Positions 24,396 through 33,375 of a stretch of DNA of 64,000 nucleotides are shown piece by piece. Each line of letters begins with the position of its first letter. Within the stretch, counting starts at the first letter, position 1. The stretch is from Bradyrhizobium sp. ISRA464 (GTDB lineage Bacteria; Pseudomonadota; Alphaproteobacteria; Rhizobiales; Xanthobacteraceae): the NCBI RefSeq assembly GCF_029910095.1, contig NZ_CP094526.1, positions 2,356,001 to 2,420,000 on the forward strand. The letters run 5' to 3'. Both the position numbers and the translations under genes were made by a program. The notes beneath the pieces are model-generated. The model was given only the letters and a program-made list of their open reading frames with translations. It was not told the origin of the DNA and did no database searches.

Positions 24396-25818
24396 CATTA
24401 CAGTTGTAATTTTTGCTTGAGATGCGCTTTGCGCGCGTTGGCTTGATGAGCCCTGCGCCAGGATGACCATGCGAGGATGTGGGCATGCGGGATGCGCCGC
24501 TGGGCGAGCTTCATGGCGATGCGGCGGATTTCCTGGATCGACCAGCGGATCAAGAACGATGCTTCGGTCGGGGCCGCGGTCGCGTTTTTTTAAGCAATGC
24601 TCCGGTGTTGGCCCGATGACGGATGACGGCCATCGTGGCGAAGGCAAGCATGACCAGTGAGACATGGCGATGCCAGCCATGCCAGGAGCGGGTTTCGTTG
24701 TGATCAAGACCGAGCTCGTTCTTGGCGGTTTCGAAGCTGTCTTCGATGGCCCAGCGATGGCCTTCCACGGATACCAGCTTCTGCATGGACGTGCCCTTGG
24801 GGCACCATGTGGAGAAGAAGGCTAAGCTGTTGTCGGCAATATTGCGGCGGATCAGAAGACCTCGGGTCCATTCCCCGGCAAGGTCGTCGTTGTATTCGCC
24901 GGCGTCGAGATCGGCCAGCTCAAGATAGGCCCAGTCGTGCCAGCGCGGACCTTTGGTTCCTTCGCCGGACGGCAGGCGGCGCCAGGCCTTCTTGGGAAGG
25001 CTCTGCGCGATCGTAGAGGCAGTGCCGGCGACAGGCTGCTGCTTGCCCCAGGAATAGAACACGTGATTGGAAGCAACCCCCAGAACATAGCCTTTGCCCG
25101 CCTTGCGCAGCAGGGTTTCGATCGCTCCCGTGCCATACACGCTGTCCGCTGCTACGAACGAGAACGGCACCTTTGCGGCGATCGCGCGAGCGATCATTTG
25201 ATGCGCGATCCGGGGCTTCGTCGCAAAGCTCACATCGCTCGGGACATGTGCGGCCTTCAGGCGAGCGGGTTCGTCCGTCCATTCCTTTGGCAGGTAGAGC
25301 GCCCGATCGATGAAGGCATGGCCATGCCGCGACACATAGGAGGCAAACACTCCGATCTGGCAATTGGTGATCTTGCCCGCCGAGCCAGTGTACTGGCGCG
25401 CGACCCCACACGAGGCCTTGCCCTGTTTCAAAAAGCCGGTCTCATCGATGACCAGAACCGCGTCCTCGTCACCCAGCGTTTCCAGCGCGTACTCACGTAC
25501 AATATCGCGCAGCGCGTCGGCATCCCACTGCCCCCGACCCAGAATCGCCTGCTGGCGCCACGGGCCTGGATCGCCAGCCGCTTCCGCCCGCATCCAACCC
25601 GTCTTGCGCGGCTCGTTGCCCAACAGTCCGTCGAGAAATTGCCCCGCCGAGGCCGCGACCCGCTCTTGCGTAAACAGCGGACGGATGCGTTGCTTGGCAT
25701 CTCGCAACGACGAAGCCCACAGCGTCAGCGTATCCTCAACCGACGCGCCACCAATCATCAGATCCCGAATCATGGTCGCCCATAGATTCAGAACCTTCAG
25801 GAAGATGCAACTGTAATG
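24396..25818 (-). mobile_element. IS701-family element, copy B
   Basis: A second 1423-bp element directly after copy A, in the same orientation, sharing the CTAG at 24392-24395. Its ends CATTACAGTTG and CAACTGTAATG are perfect 11-bp inverted repeats. Near identity with copy A points to a very recent duplication. Confidence 0.9.
24550..25773 (-). CDS. IS701-family DDE transposase, copy B
   Basis: A 407-aa transposase whose predicted sequence is identical to that of copy A. The DDE residues sit in IDETGFL, AADSVYG and the SFETAKNELG region. The single visible base difference between the copies (23103) lies downstream of the coding region on the minus strand. Both genes may be functional. Confidence 0.93.
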   Translation of the reverse strand: MIRDLMIGGASVEDTLTLWASSLRDAKQRIRPLFTQERVAASAGQFLDGLLGNEPRKTGWMRAEAAGDPGPWRQQAILGRGQWDADALRDIVREYALETLGDEDAVLVIDETGFLKQGKASCGVARQYTGSAGKITNCQIGVFASYVSRHGHAFIDRALYLPKEWTDEPARLKAAHVPSDVSFATKPRIAHQMIARAIAAKVPFSFVAADSVYGTGAIETLLRKAGKGYVLGVASNHVFYSWGKQQPVAGTASTIAQSLPKKAWRRLPSGEGTKGPRWHDWAYLELADLDAGEYNDDLAGEWTRGLLIRRNIADNSLAFFSTWCPKGTSMQKLVSVEGHRWAIEDSFETAKNELGLDHNETRSWHGWHRHVSLVMLAFATMAVIRHRANTGALLKKTRPRPRPKHRS

Positions 25819-25822
25819 CTAG

Positions 25823-26668
25823 GCGGTGTGGACACTTATCGCATCCATAGGACGATGGCGGCGAGAGTGACGACGGCGCGGTAATTTCGGGCGGTTTTTT
25901 CGAAGCGGGTAGCGACGCGACGGAACTGCTTGAGTTTGGAGAAGCAGCATTCCACGAGATGGCGCTGGGCATAGAGATGCTTGTCGAGCGGATATTTGAG
26001 CGCGCGTGACGGGTTGTTGGGGATCACGGCGAGCGCCTTTTTGGCGGCGATGTCTTGGCGCAAATGGTCGGCGTCATAGGCTGTGTCGGCGATGACGACC
26101 TCGGCGGGCAGTCCCTCGATCAATGCGGCGGCTTGCGGTGCATCGCCCTTCTGGCCTGCGGTGAGCGTGAACCGGACAGGACATCCAAGACCGCGAACGG
26201 CCATATGGATCTTCGTGCTCAGGCCGCCGCGCGAGCGGCCAAGCGCCTGATCTTCAGGCCCCCTTTTTTCGCCCCAGCGGCGTGCTGATGCGCCCGGACG
26301 ATGGTGGAATCGACGATTAGATATTCGAAGTCTGGGTCGTCGGACATCGCCTCGAAGATCCGCCACCAAACACCCTTGGTGCTCCATCGGCTGAAGCGCC
26401 GGAACACGCTGTTCCAGTCCCCGAACACCTCCGGAAGATCACGCCAGGGAGAGCCGGTCCGCACGATCCAAAGCACACCTTCCACGAACATCCGGTTGTC
26501 TCGCCCGGTCGAGCCCTTCTGGTCGGGCCGGCCGATGATCAGCGGCGCCATGCGCTCCCAGGCCGCGTCGCTCAACACCAAACGATCCATCACACCCAAG
26601 ACTGCCTCCCCAAAAGCAGCCTTGAATCTGATTTGCTCTCAAAAGGGAATCCTTAGAGTCCACACTGC
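25823..26668 (-). mobile_element. IS5-family (IS427-group-like) element
   Basis: An 846-bp element with near-matching ends: GCGGTGTGGAC at the left and GTCCACACTGC at the right. It lies between CTAG sites at 25819 and 26669. It carries a two-frame transposase typical of the IS427 group. Its target repeat is ambiguous: CTAG could be its own duplication or that of the neighbours. Confidence 0.85.
25836..26599 (-). CDS. IS5-family transposase, expressed by frameshift (two overlapping frames)
   Basis: Two overlapping frames form one transposase. Frame 1 (26219-26599) encodes MGVMDRLVLSDAAWERM through the first catalytic Asp in LIVDSTIVRAHQHAAG. Frame 2 (25836 to about 26260) continues GPEDQALGRSRGGLSTKIH, then the second Asp in ADTAYDAD and the Glu in ECCFSKLKQFRRVATRFEK. 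The shift point is at an A6G5 run on the minus strand (plus-strand T6 at 26264-26269), giving a -1 shift. This is a known programmed frameshift arrangement in IS427-like elements; damage is a less likely alternative. Confidence 0.85.
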
Positions 26669-26672
26669 CTAG

Positions 26673-28083
26673 CACTACAGTTGCATTTTTGATTTGAGAT
26701 GCGCCTTTCGAGCTGCGGCTTGATGGGCGCGTCGGAATGTGGACCATGCCAGGACGCGAACGATTGGGATCCGGCGCTGTGCAAGCTTTAAGATGAGGCG
26801 TCGGATTTCCTGGACCGACCAGCGGATGAGTCTTGCCGGTGCGTCGATTTCGTTTTTTTCGGCATCATCGCGTTCACCTGAGATCGGACGGTGGTCATGA
26901 CGGCGTAAGCCAGCATGACCAGGGAGACATGCCGGTGCCAGCCGTGCCAAGAGCGACTTTCATTGTGGTCGAGACCGAGCTCGCCCTTTGTCGTCTCAAA
27001 ATCTTCTTTGACACGCCATCGCGTTCCTTCAACACGAACGAGGCTCTCGATCGAGGTGCCCTCGGGACACCATGTGGTGAAGTAGGAGAGTTCACCGTCG
27101 GCAAGGCCGCGTCGGATCAGCAGCCCGCGGGTCCAGATGCCTGGCAGCTGCATGTCGTATTCGGCAGCGTCGAGATCGGCCAGCGGGCAATAGGCCCAAT
27201 CGTAGAGACGTTCGCCCTTGGTTCCATGACCTGCCGACAGGCGCTTCCACTTTTGGGCGGGGAGCGCCTCGGCAATCTCCTTTGCTTCACCAGCCACGAG
27301 GTAATCCGGGTGCCATGAGCTGAACCAGTGGTTGGCGTGGACGCCCAGCACGTAGCCTTTGCCGGCACGCCGCAGAGCCGCTTCGAGGTCGCCGACGCCA
27401 TACACACTGTCGGCAGCCACCCAAGCGAAGGGGACGTCGGCCGCGATCGCCCTCTTGACCATGCTGACGGCCAACTGCGGCTTGGTGGCAAATGCCACCG
27501 TCTCCGGCACATGGGTCGCTTTCAATCGGGTGGGATCGGATGTCCAGGCTTTCGGCAGATAGAGCGCACGATCAATGAAGGCGTGACCCTTGACGGATAC
27601 GTAGGAGGCGAACACGCCGATCTGGCAGTTGGTGATCTTGCCGGCAGAACCCGTGTATTGCCGCCCCACGCCGCACGAGGCCTTGCCCTGCTTGAGAAAG
27701 CCGGTCTCGTCGATCACCAGGACTGCGTTGTTGTCGCCCAGATGTTCGATGACATGATCACGAACGATGTCGCGCAAGTCGTCGGCATCCCAGCGCCCAC
27801 GACCCAGTAAGGCCTGCTGTCGCCACGGTCCGCTGTCGCCAGCTGCCTCGGCCCGCATCCAGCCTGTCTTGCGCGGCTCGTTGCCGAGCAACGCGTCGAG
27901 AAACTGGGCCGCCGAAGCGGCTACACGCTCCTGCGTGAACAAAGGTCGGATACGCTGCTTGGCCTCCCGCAATGACGCCGCCCACAGCGACAGCACATCC
28001 TCAACCGAAGCACCACCATTCATCTGATCCAGAATCATGGTTGCCCATAGATTCAGAACCGTCAGATAAATGCAACTGTAGTG
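26673..28083 (-). mobile_element. IS701-family element, copy C (diverged)
   Basis: A 1411-bp element with perfect 16-bp terminal inverted repeats CACTACAGTTGCATTT, flanked by CTAG at 26669 and 28084. It is clearly a relative of copies A and B but differs throughout. Its right boundary cuts the TetR gene at 28001-28687. Its end sequence CAACTGTAGTG is the same as the unusual right end of copy A. Confidence 0.9.
26788..28038 (-). CDS. IS701-family DDE transposase, copy C
   Basis: A 416-aa intact transposase homologous to copies A and B. Landmarks are KTGWMRAEAAGDSGPWRQQ, IDETGFLKQGKASCGVGRQ, VAADSVYGVGDLEAALRR and EDFETTKGELGLDHNESRSWHGW. The C-terminal tail is different (TKSTHRQDSSAGRSRKSDASS). 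Its start overlaps the frame into which the TetR gene now runs. Confidence 0.92.
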   Translation of the reverse strand: MILDQMNGGASVEDVLSLWAASLREAKQRIRPLFTQERVAASAAQFLDALLGNEPRKTGWMRAEAAGDSGPWRQQALLGRGRWDADDLRDIVRDHVIEHLGDNNAVLVIDETGFLKQGKASCGVGRQYTGSAGKITNCQIGVFASYVSVKGHAFIDRALYLPKAWTSDPTRLKATHVPETVAFATKPQLAVSMVKRAIAADVPFAWVAADSVYGVGDLEAALRRAGKGYVLGVHANHWFSSWHPDYLVAGEAKEIAEALPAQKWKRLSAGHGTKGERLYDWAYCPLADLDAAEYDMQLPGIWTRGLLIRRGLADGELSYFTTWCPEGTSIESLVRVEGTRWRVKEDFETTKGELGLDHNESRSWHGWHRHVSLVMLAYAVMTTVRSQVNAMMPKKTKSTHRQDSSAGRSRKSDASS

Positions 28084-28687
28084 CTAGGCGGCCGCTTGCT
28101 TGCCCTTCGAATGCCTTCAACGACACCGCCGCGACCTGACGCAATGCCTCGCGGTCGGCGCCGGAGGAGGCCATCACGCCCATGCCCGCGGTGACGGCGG
28201 AGAGATAGCGCGCAAGCGCGGCGGGATCGGCGGCCTCGCCGAGATCATGCTCGGCCTTCGCGCGCACGAAGCGCTCGCGCAACTGGTCCTCGGTCTGCGC
28301 GCGCCGTGCGGCCAGTTCGAACGGGACGTTTTCCGAGCCGGTGCCGCAGGCGAGGCCGCCCTGGACCAGCAGGCAGCCGGGCGGGTTGGCCGGATCGGTC
28401 TGGGTGTCGGCGGTCTCCATCAGCATCCGCTCTGCCACGTCGCGGGCGGTGGGCGCGCTGAGAACCTTCTCCATCCAGGCGTTGCGCTTTTCGGTGTATC
28501 GATCGAGGGCCGCTTTCAGGAGCCCCTCCTTGCTGCCGAAGGCGGCGTAGAGGCTCGGCGGATTGATGCACATGGCTTCGGTGAGCTGTGCGATGGTCGC
28601 CCCCTCATAGCCGTGTCGCCAGAATACCTCCATTGCCCGATCCAATGCCGCGTCGGCGTCGAAAGCGCGGGGACGTCCCATAGCCAT
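28001..28687 (-). CDS. TetR/AcrR-family regulator with IS-derived C-terminus
   Basis: A TetR-family protein of 228 aa with an intact N-terminal HTH (YEGATIAQLTEAMCINPPSLYAAFGSKEGLLKAAL). The reading frame crosses the IS701 copy C boundary at 28084-28087: native sequence ends at FEGQASGR, and LALQLHLSDG onward is encoded by the IS. Removing the array and one CTAG predicts the native end ASGRLERCRC then a stop. So only the last few residues were changed and replaced by about 27 IS-encoded ones. It is divergent from an RND efflux pair and probably represses it, but the altered tail may affect folding. Confidence 0.85.
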   Translation of the reverse strand: MAMGRPRAFDADAALDRAMEVFWRHGYEGATIAQLTEAMCINPPSLYAAFGSKEGLLKAALDRYTEKRNAWMEKVLSAPTARDVAERMLMETADTQTDPANPPGCLLVQGGLACGTGSENVPFELAARRAQTEDQLRERFVRAKAEHDLGEAADPAALARYLSAVTAGMGVMASSGADREALRQVAAVSLKAFEGQASGRLALQLHLSDGSESMGNHDSGSDEWWCFG

Positions 28688-28814
28688 CTTGCGTTACTCC
28701 CTGAGCCGGGTGCCGTTTCTGTGACGATTTTCCCCACTCTATCCTCTTGTTGAATTTGATCTTTCCCCTGACTTCCAGTTTCCCCAACAGTCTGCTAAGA
28801 ATTTCCTAGCGTCC

Positions 28815-28828
28815 GATACATAAGTATC
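28815..28828. promoter_or_regulatory. Candidate TetR operator
   Basis: GATAC-ATAA-GTATC is a perfect inverted repeat with a 4-bp spacer. It lies in the 202-bp gap between the TetR gene and the membrane-fusion protein gene, 62 bp before the latter. TetR-type RND repressors usually bind palindromes in such divergent gaps. The rest of the gap (28688-28889) holds no other obvious feature. Confidence 0.45.
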
Positions 28829-28889
28829 TTGCGGATCAGCGTCCAGCTCCACATCTGTAGCGAACACTACAGTTATCTGGAGCGCGCGA

Positions 28890-30134
28890 ATGCCCTCGTC
28901 AACTCAAAATCCCCGTTCCGGCCGTTTCCGACGCACCGTCGGCGGTATCGTGATCCTCGGTGCCGTCGCAGTGGCTGGTTCAATCGCCACCGGCCGCTAT
29001 TTCTATGCCGCGCAGGCGACCACCGCCGCGACCCCTCCCGAGCAGGCGGTCGCCGTGACGATCGCGGTCGTCGATCCGCGGCGGACCACGCTGTTCGATG
29101 ATTTCTCGGGCCGGCTCGAGGCCGTCGACCGCGTCCAGGTTCGGCCGCGGGTCGCCGGTGCGATCCTCGCGACCAATTTCACCGAGGGCGCCCTGGTGAA
29201 GGCCGGCGACGTTCTCTTCAAGATCGATCCGGCGCCCTATGCCGCGGAGGTCGACAAGGCCCAGGCGCAGCTCGAAGCCGCGAAGGCCCGCGCGGTCTTC
29301 ACTGCCAGCGAGGTCGAGCGCGGCGCACAGCTGGTCGGCAACAACATCGTGACCAAGCGTGATTTCGATCAGCGCGACAACGCCAACCGCGAGGCGATCG
29401 CCAATGTGAAGGCGGCCGAAGCCACGCTGCAGACGGCGAAGCTCAACCTCGACTACACCGAGGTGCGTGCGCCGGTCGATGGCCGGGTCGGCCGGATCGA
29501 GGTCACCGTCGGCAATCTCGTCGCCGCCGGCACCGCGTCGCCGGTGCTGACCACGCTGGTCTCGGTCAATCCGATCTACGCCAGCTTCGATGCGGACGAA
29601 GAGGTGGTGCTGCGCGCGCTGAATTCGATCGCCGACGCCTCCGGTAAGCGCGGCGATCTCGGCCGGATCCCGGTCGACATGACGACCTCCGGCGGCCTCA
29701 GCGCCCAGGGGCGCATCCAGCTCATCGACAACCAGGTCAACGGCCAGAGCGGCACCATCCGCGTCCGCGCCGTGTTCCGCAACGATGACGGCCGGCTGAT
29801 CCCCGGGCAGTTCGCGCGCGTGCGCATGGGGCAGCCGCAGCAGCAGACGCTGGTCCTGATCGACGAGCGCGCGGTCGGCACCGACCAGGACAAGAAGTTC
29901 GTCATGGTCGTCGGCGACGACAACCGCGCGGTCTACCGCTCGATCACGCTCGGCGGCTCGGTCGACGGGCTGCGCGTCGTGACGGCGGGCCTGAAATCGG
30001 GCGACCGCATCGTGGTCAACGGCCTGCAACGCGTGCGCCCCGGCGCACTCCTGAAGACCGAAGTCGCCGAGATGGGCGCGCGGGACATGCAGCAGGCATC
30101 TGCCGAGAACAACCAGCACACGGCGCAGCGCTAA
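28890..30134 (+). CDS. RND efflux periplasmic adaptor (AcrA/MexE family)
   Basis: A 414-aa membrane-fusion protein. An N-terminal membrane anchor (about residues 14-36) is followed by a lipoyl/barrel-sandwich domain (VQVRPRVAGAILATNFTEGALVKAGDVLFKIDPAPY), an alpha-helical hairpin about 118-185 with the downstream NLDYTEVRAPVDGRVGR motif, and a C-terminal beta-barrel. It links the inner-membrane pump to an outer-membrane channel. The pump gene follows after 27 bp. The tail is rich in Q and N and likely flexible. Confidence 0.92.
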   Translation: MPSSTQNPRSGRFRRTVGGIVILGAVAVAGSIATGRYFYAAQATTAATPPEQAVAVTIAVVDPRRTTLFDDFSGRLEAVDRVQVRPRVAGAILATNFTEGALVKAGDVLFKIDPAPYAAEVDKAQAQLEAAKARAVFTASEVERGAQLVGNNIVTKRDFDQRDNANREAIANVKAAEATLQTAKLNLDYTEVRAPVDGRVGRIEVTVGNLVAAGTASPVLTTLVSVNPIYASFDADEEVVLRALNSIADASGKRGDLGRIPVDMTTSGGLSAQGRIQLIDNQVNGQSGTIRVRAVFRNDDGRLIPGQFARVRMGQPQQQTLVLIDERAVGTDQDKKFVMVVGDDNRAVYRSITLGGSVDGLRVVTAGLKSGDRIVVNGLQRVRPGALLKTEVAEMGARDMQQASAENNQHTAQR

Positions 30135-30161
30135 GCATTTGCTGCGCCCGGGGGCATCACC

Positions 30162-33100
30162 ATGAATCTCTCAAAATTTTTCATCGACCGGCCGATCTTT
30201 GCCGGCGTGCTGTCGATCCTGATCTTCCTGGCCGGCCTGATTTCACTCTTGGCGATGCCGATCTCGGAATATCCCGACGTGGTGCCGCCGTCGGTCGTGG
30301 TGCGCGCGACCTATCCCGGCGCCAATCCGAAGGTGATCGCCGAGACGGTCGCGACCCCGATCGAGGAGCAGATCAACGGCGTTGAGGGCATGCTCTACAT
30401 GAGCAGCCAGGCGACCACCGACGGCGCGATGACGCTGACGGTAACGTTCCGTCTCGGCACCGATCCCGACAAGGCGACGCAGCTGGTGCAGAACCGCGTG
30501 CAGCAGGCCGAACCGCGCCTGCCGGCAGTGGTGCGCCAGCTCGGCATCATCACCAAGAAGAGCTCGCCCGACCTCACCATGGTCGTGCATCTGCTGTCGC
30601 CGAACAACCGCTACGACATGACTTATCTGCGCAATTACGCGGTGCTCAACGTCAAGGACCGGCTGGCGCGGATCGATGGTGTCGGCGATGTGCAGATCTA
30701 TGGTGCTGGCGACTATTCGATGCGGGTCTGGGTCGATCCGCAGAAGGCCGCCGAGCACAGCCTGACCGCGAGCGACATCGTGCGCGCGATCCAGGCGCAG
30801 AACGTCGAGGCCGCCGCCGGCGTGGTCGGCTCGTCGCCCAGCGTCAAGGGCATCGACCTGCAGCTTTCCGTTAACGCCGAAGGGCGGTTGTCGACCGAGG
30901 AGCAGTTCGGCGACATCGTGGTGAAGACCGGTTCGCGGGGCGAGGTGGTGCGGCTGCGGGACGTGGCGCGGATCGAGCTCGGCGCCTCCGAATATGGCCT
31001 GCGCTCGCTGCTCGACAACAAGCAGGCGGTCGCGCTGCCGATCTTCCAGGCTCCCGGCTCCAACGCGCTGCAGATCTCGGACAACGTCCGCGCCACGATG
31101 GCCGAGATCAAGAAGAACATGCCGGAAGGCGTGTCCTACCAGATCGTCTACGACCCGACGCAGTTCGTGCGCTCCTCGATCGAGGCAGTGGTCCATACCC
31201 TGCTGGAAGCCATCGTGCTGGTGGTGCTGGTCGTGATCCTGTTCCTGCAGACCTGGCGCGCATCCATCATTCCGCTGCTCGCCGTGCCGGTGTCGATCGT
31301 TGGCACCTTCGCGGTGATGCATGTGTTCGGATTCTCGATCAACGCGCTCAGCCTTTTCGGCCTGGTGCTGGCGATCGGCATCGTGGTCGACGACGCCATC
31401 GTCGTGGTCGAGAATGTCGAGCGCAACATCGAGGCCGGCCTGTCGCCGCGCGACGCCACCAATCAGGCGATGCGGGAGGTGTCGGGGCCGATCATCGCGA
31501 TAGCGCTGGTGCTGATCGCAGTGTTCGTGCCGCTTGCCTTCATCTCCGGCCTCACCGGGCAGTTCTACAAGCAGTTCGCGCTCACGATCGCGATCTCGAC
31601 CGTGATCTCGGCGATCAACTCGCTCACTCTGTCGCCCGCGCTGTCGGCGCTGCTGTTGAAAGGCCATCACGAGCCGAAGGATCGGCTGACGCTGATCATG
31701 GAGAAGGGGCTCGGCTGGTTCTTCCGCGGCTTCAACCGCGTCTTCACCCGCTCCTCGGAGAATTATGGCCGCACCGTCTCCAAGGTGATCTTCGGCAAGG
31801 CCGCGGTGATGGGCCTCTACGTGCTCCTGATCGGTGTCACCGTCGTGCTGTTCAAGCAGGTGCCGAGCGGCTTCGTCCCGGGCCAGGACAAGCAATATCT
31901 GGTCGGCTTTGCGCGACTGCCCGACGGCGCCACGCTCGACCGCACCGAGGAAGTGATCCGCAAGATGAGCGACATCGCGCTGACGCAGCCGGGCGTCGAG
32001 AGCTCGGTGGCGTTCCCCGGATTGTCGATCTCCGGCTTCACCAACTCCTCCAACGCCGGCATCGTGTTCTCGACGCTGAAGCCCTTTGACGAACGCAGGG
32101 ATCCCTCGCTGAGCGGTCCTGCGATCGCAGCCGAGCTGAACAAGAAATATGCCGGCATCCAGGAGGCCTTCATCGCCATGTTCCCGCCGCCGCCGGTCAA
32201 CGGTCTCGGCACCATCGGCGGCTTCAAGCTGCAGATCGAGGACCGCGCCGGCCTTGGCTATGAGGCGCTGAACGATGCGACCAAGGCCTTCATGGCGGCG
32301 ATGCAGAAGGCGCCGGAAATCGCCGGCGTGTTCTCCAGCTTCCAGGTCAACGTGCCGCAGCTGTTTGCCGACATCGATCGCACCAAGGCGCTGCAACTCG
32401 GCGTGCCCGTGACGGATGTGTTCAACACGCTGCAAATCTATCTGGGGTCGTACTACGTGAACGACTTCAACAAGTTCGGGCGCACCTATTCTGTCTATGT
32501 CCAGGCCGACGCTCCGTTCCGCGCGCGGGCCGACGATATCAGGCGGTTGAAGGTGCGCTCGTCCTCAGGCGACATGGTGCCGCTGTCGGCCCTGTTGAAG
32601 GTCCGCCAGAGCGCAGGTCCGGAACGGGCGATCCGCTACAACGGCTTCCTGTCATCCGACATCAACGCCGCCGCGGCGCCCGGCTATTCCTCCGGCCAGG
32701 CGCAGGAGGCGGCGACGCGGATCGCCGCCGAGGTACTGCCGCCCGGTTTTGCCTTCGAATGGACCGACCTGACCTATCAGGAGTTCATCGCCGGCAACTC
32801 GGGACTCTGGGTATTCCCGCTGGCGATCCTCTTGGTGTTCCTGGTGCTGGCCGCACTCTATGAGAGCCTGACGCTGCCGCTCTCGATCATCATGATCGTG
32901 CCGATGGGCCTGTTGGCGGCGATGTTCGGCGTCTGGCTCTCGAAGGGTGACAACAACGTCTTCACGCAGATCGGTCTGATCGTGCTGGTGGGGCTGTCGG
33001 CCAAGAACGCGATCCTGATCGTCGAGTTCGCGCGCGAGCTCGAATTCGCCGGGCGTTCGCCGATCCGCGCCGCGATCGAGGCAAGCCGGCTGCGCCTGCG

Positions 33101-33344
33101 GCCGATCCTGATGACGTCGATGGCGTTCATCATGGGCGTGTTGCCGCTGGTGCTCTCGACCGGCGCGGGCTCGGAGATGCGGCGCGCGATGGGCGTCGCC
33201 GTGTTCTCCGGCATGATCGGCGTCACGATCTTCGGCCTGTTCCTGACGCCGGTATTCTATGTGCTGCTGCGCAGGCTCACCGGGATGAAGCCGTTGACGC
33301 AGCACGGCGAGGCGACGATCCCGAACAAGGCGCACGCGGCATGA
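30162..33344 (+). CDS. RND multidrug efflux pump, inner-membrane subunit (HAE1 family)
   Basis: A 1060-aa proton-driven exporter of the AcrB/MexF type. It begins MNLSKFFIDRPIFAGVLS, has two large periplasmic loops and about twelve transmembrane helices. The proton relay residues are visible: the Asp pair in GIVVDDAIVVVENVER and the Lys in GLSAKNAILIVEFA. Full length matches the family. No outer-membrane factor gene is in this cluster, so it must use an OprM-like protein encoded elsewhere. It is probably repressed by the divergent TetR protein. Confidence 0.93.
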   Translation: MNLSKFFIDRPIFAGVLSILIFLAGLISLLAMPISEYPDVVPPSVVVRATYPGANPKVIAETVATPIEEQINGVEGMLYMSSQATTDGAMTLTVTFRLGTDPDKATQLVQNRVQQAEPRLPAVVRQLGIITKKSSPDLTMVVHLLSPNNRYDMTYLRNYAVLNVKDRLARIDGVGDVQIYGAGDYSMRVWVDPQKAAEHSLTASDIVRAIQAQNVEAAAGVVGSSPSVKGIDLQLSVNAEGRLSTEEQFGDIVVKTGSRGEVVRLRDVARIELGASEYGLRSLLDNKQAVALPIFQAPGSNALQISDNVRATMAEIKKNMPEGVSYQIVYDPTQFVRSSIEAVVHTLLEAIVLVVLVVILFLQTWRASIIPLLAVPVSIVGTFAVMHVFGFSINALSLFGLVLAIGIVVDDAIVVVENVERNIEAGLSPRDATNQAMREVSGPIIAIALVLIAVFVPLAFISGLTGQFYKQFALTIAISTVISAINSLTLSPALSALLLKGHHEPKDRLTLIMEKGLGWFFRGFNRVFTRSSENYGRTVSKVIFGKAAVMGLYVLLIGVTVVLFKQVPSGFVPGQDKQYLVGFARLPDGATLDRTEEVIRKMSDIALTQPGVESSVAFPGLSISGFTNSSNAGIVFSTLKPFDERRDPSLSGPAIAAELNKKYAGIQEAFIAMFPPPPVNGLGTIGGFKLQIEDRAGLGYEALNDATKAFMAAMQKAPEIAGVFSSFQVNVPQLFADIDRTKALQLGVPVTDVFNTLQIYLGSYYVNDFNKFGRTYSVYVQADAPFRARADDIRRLKVRSSSGDMVPLSALLKVRQSAGPERAIRYNGFLSSDINAAAAPGYSSGQAQEAATRIAAEVLPPGFAFEWTDLTYQEFIAGNSGLWVFPLAILLVFLVLAALYESLTLPLSIIMIVPMGLLAAMFGVWLSKGDNNVFTQIGLIVLVGLSAKNAILIVEFARELEFAGRSPIRAAIEASRLRLRPILMTSMAFIMGVLPLVLSTGAGSEMRRAMGVAVFSGMIGVTIFGLFLTPVFYVLLRRLTGMKPLTQHGEATIPNKAHAA

Positions 33345-33375
33345 TGCCGCGCGCATTCATGAACTTTTTGAAAGG

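Larger units (their letters stand above)
22965..28087. repeat. Array of four IS elements separated by single CTAG sites
   Basis: CTAG occurs at 22965-22968, 24392-24395, 25819-25822, 26669-26672 and 28084-28087, exactly at the element boundaries. Between them lie elements of 1423, 1423, 846 and 1411 bp. Each junction has one CTAG, as if each element used the target duplication of the previous one. IS701 elements duplicate YTAR, which fits CTAG. All four transposase genes read on the minus strand. Confidence 0.85.
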
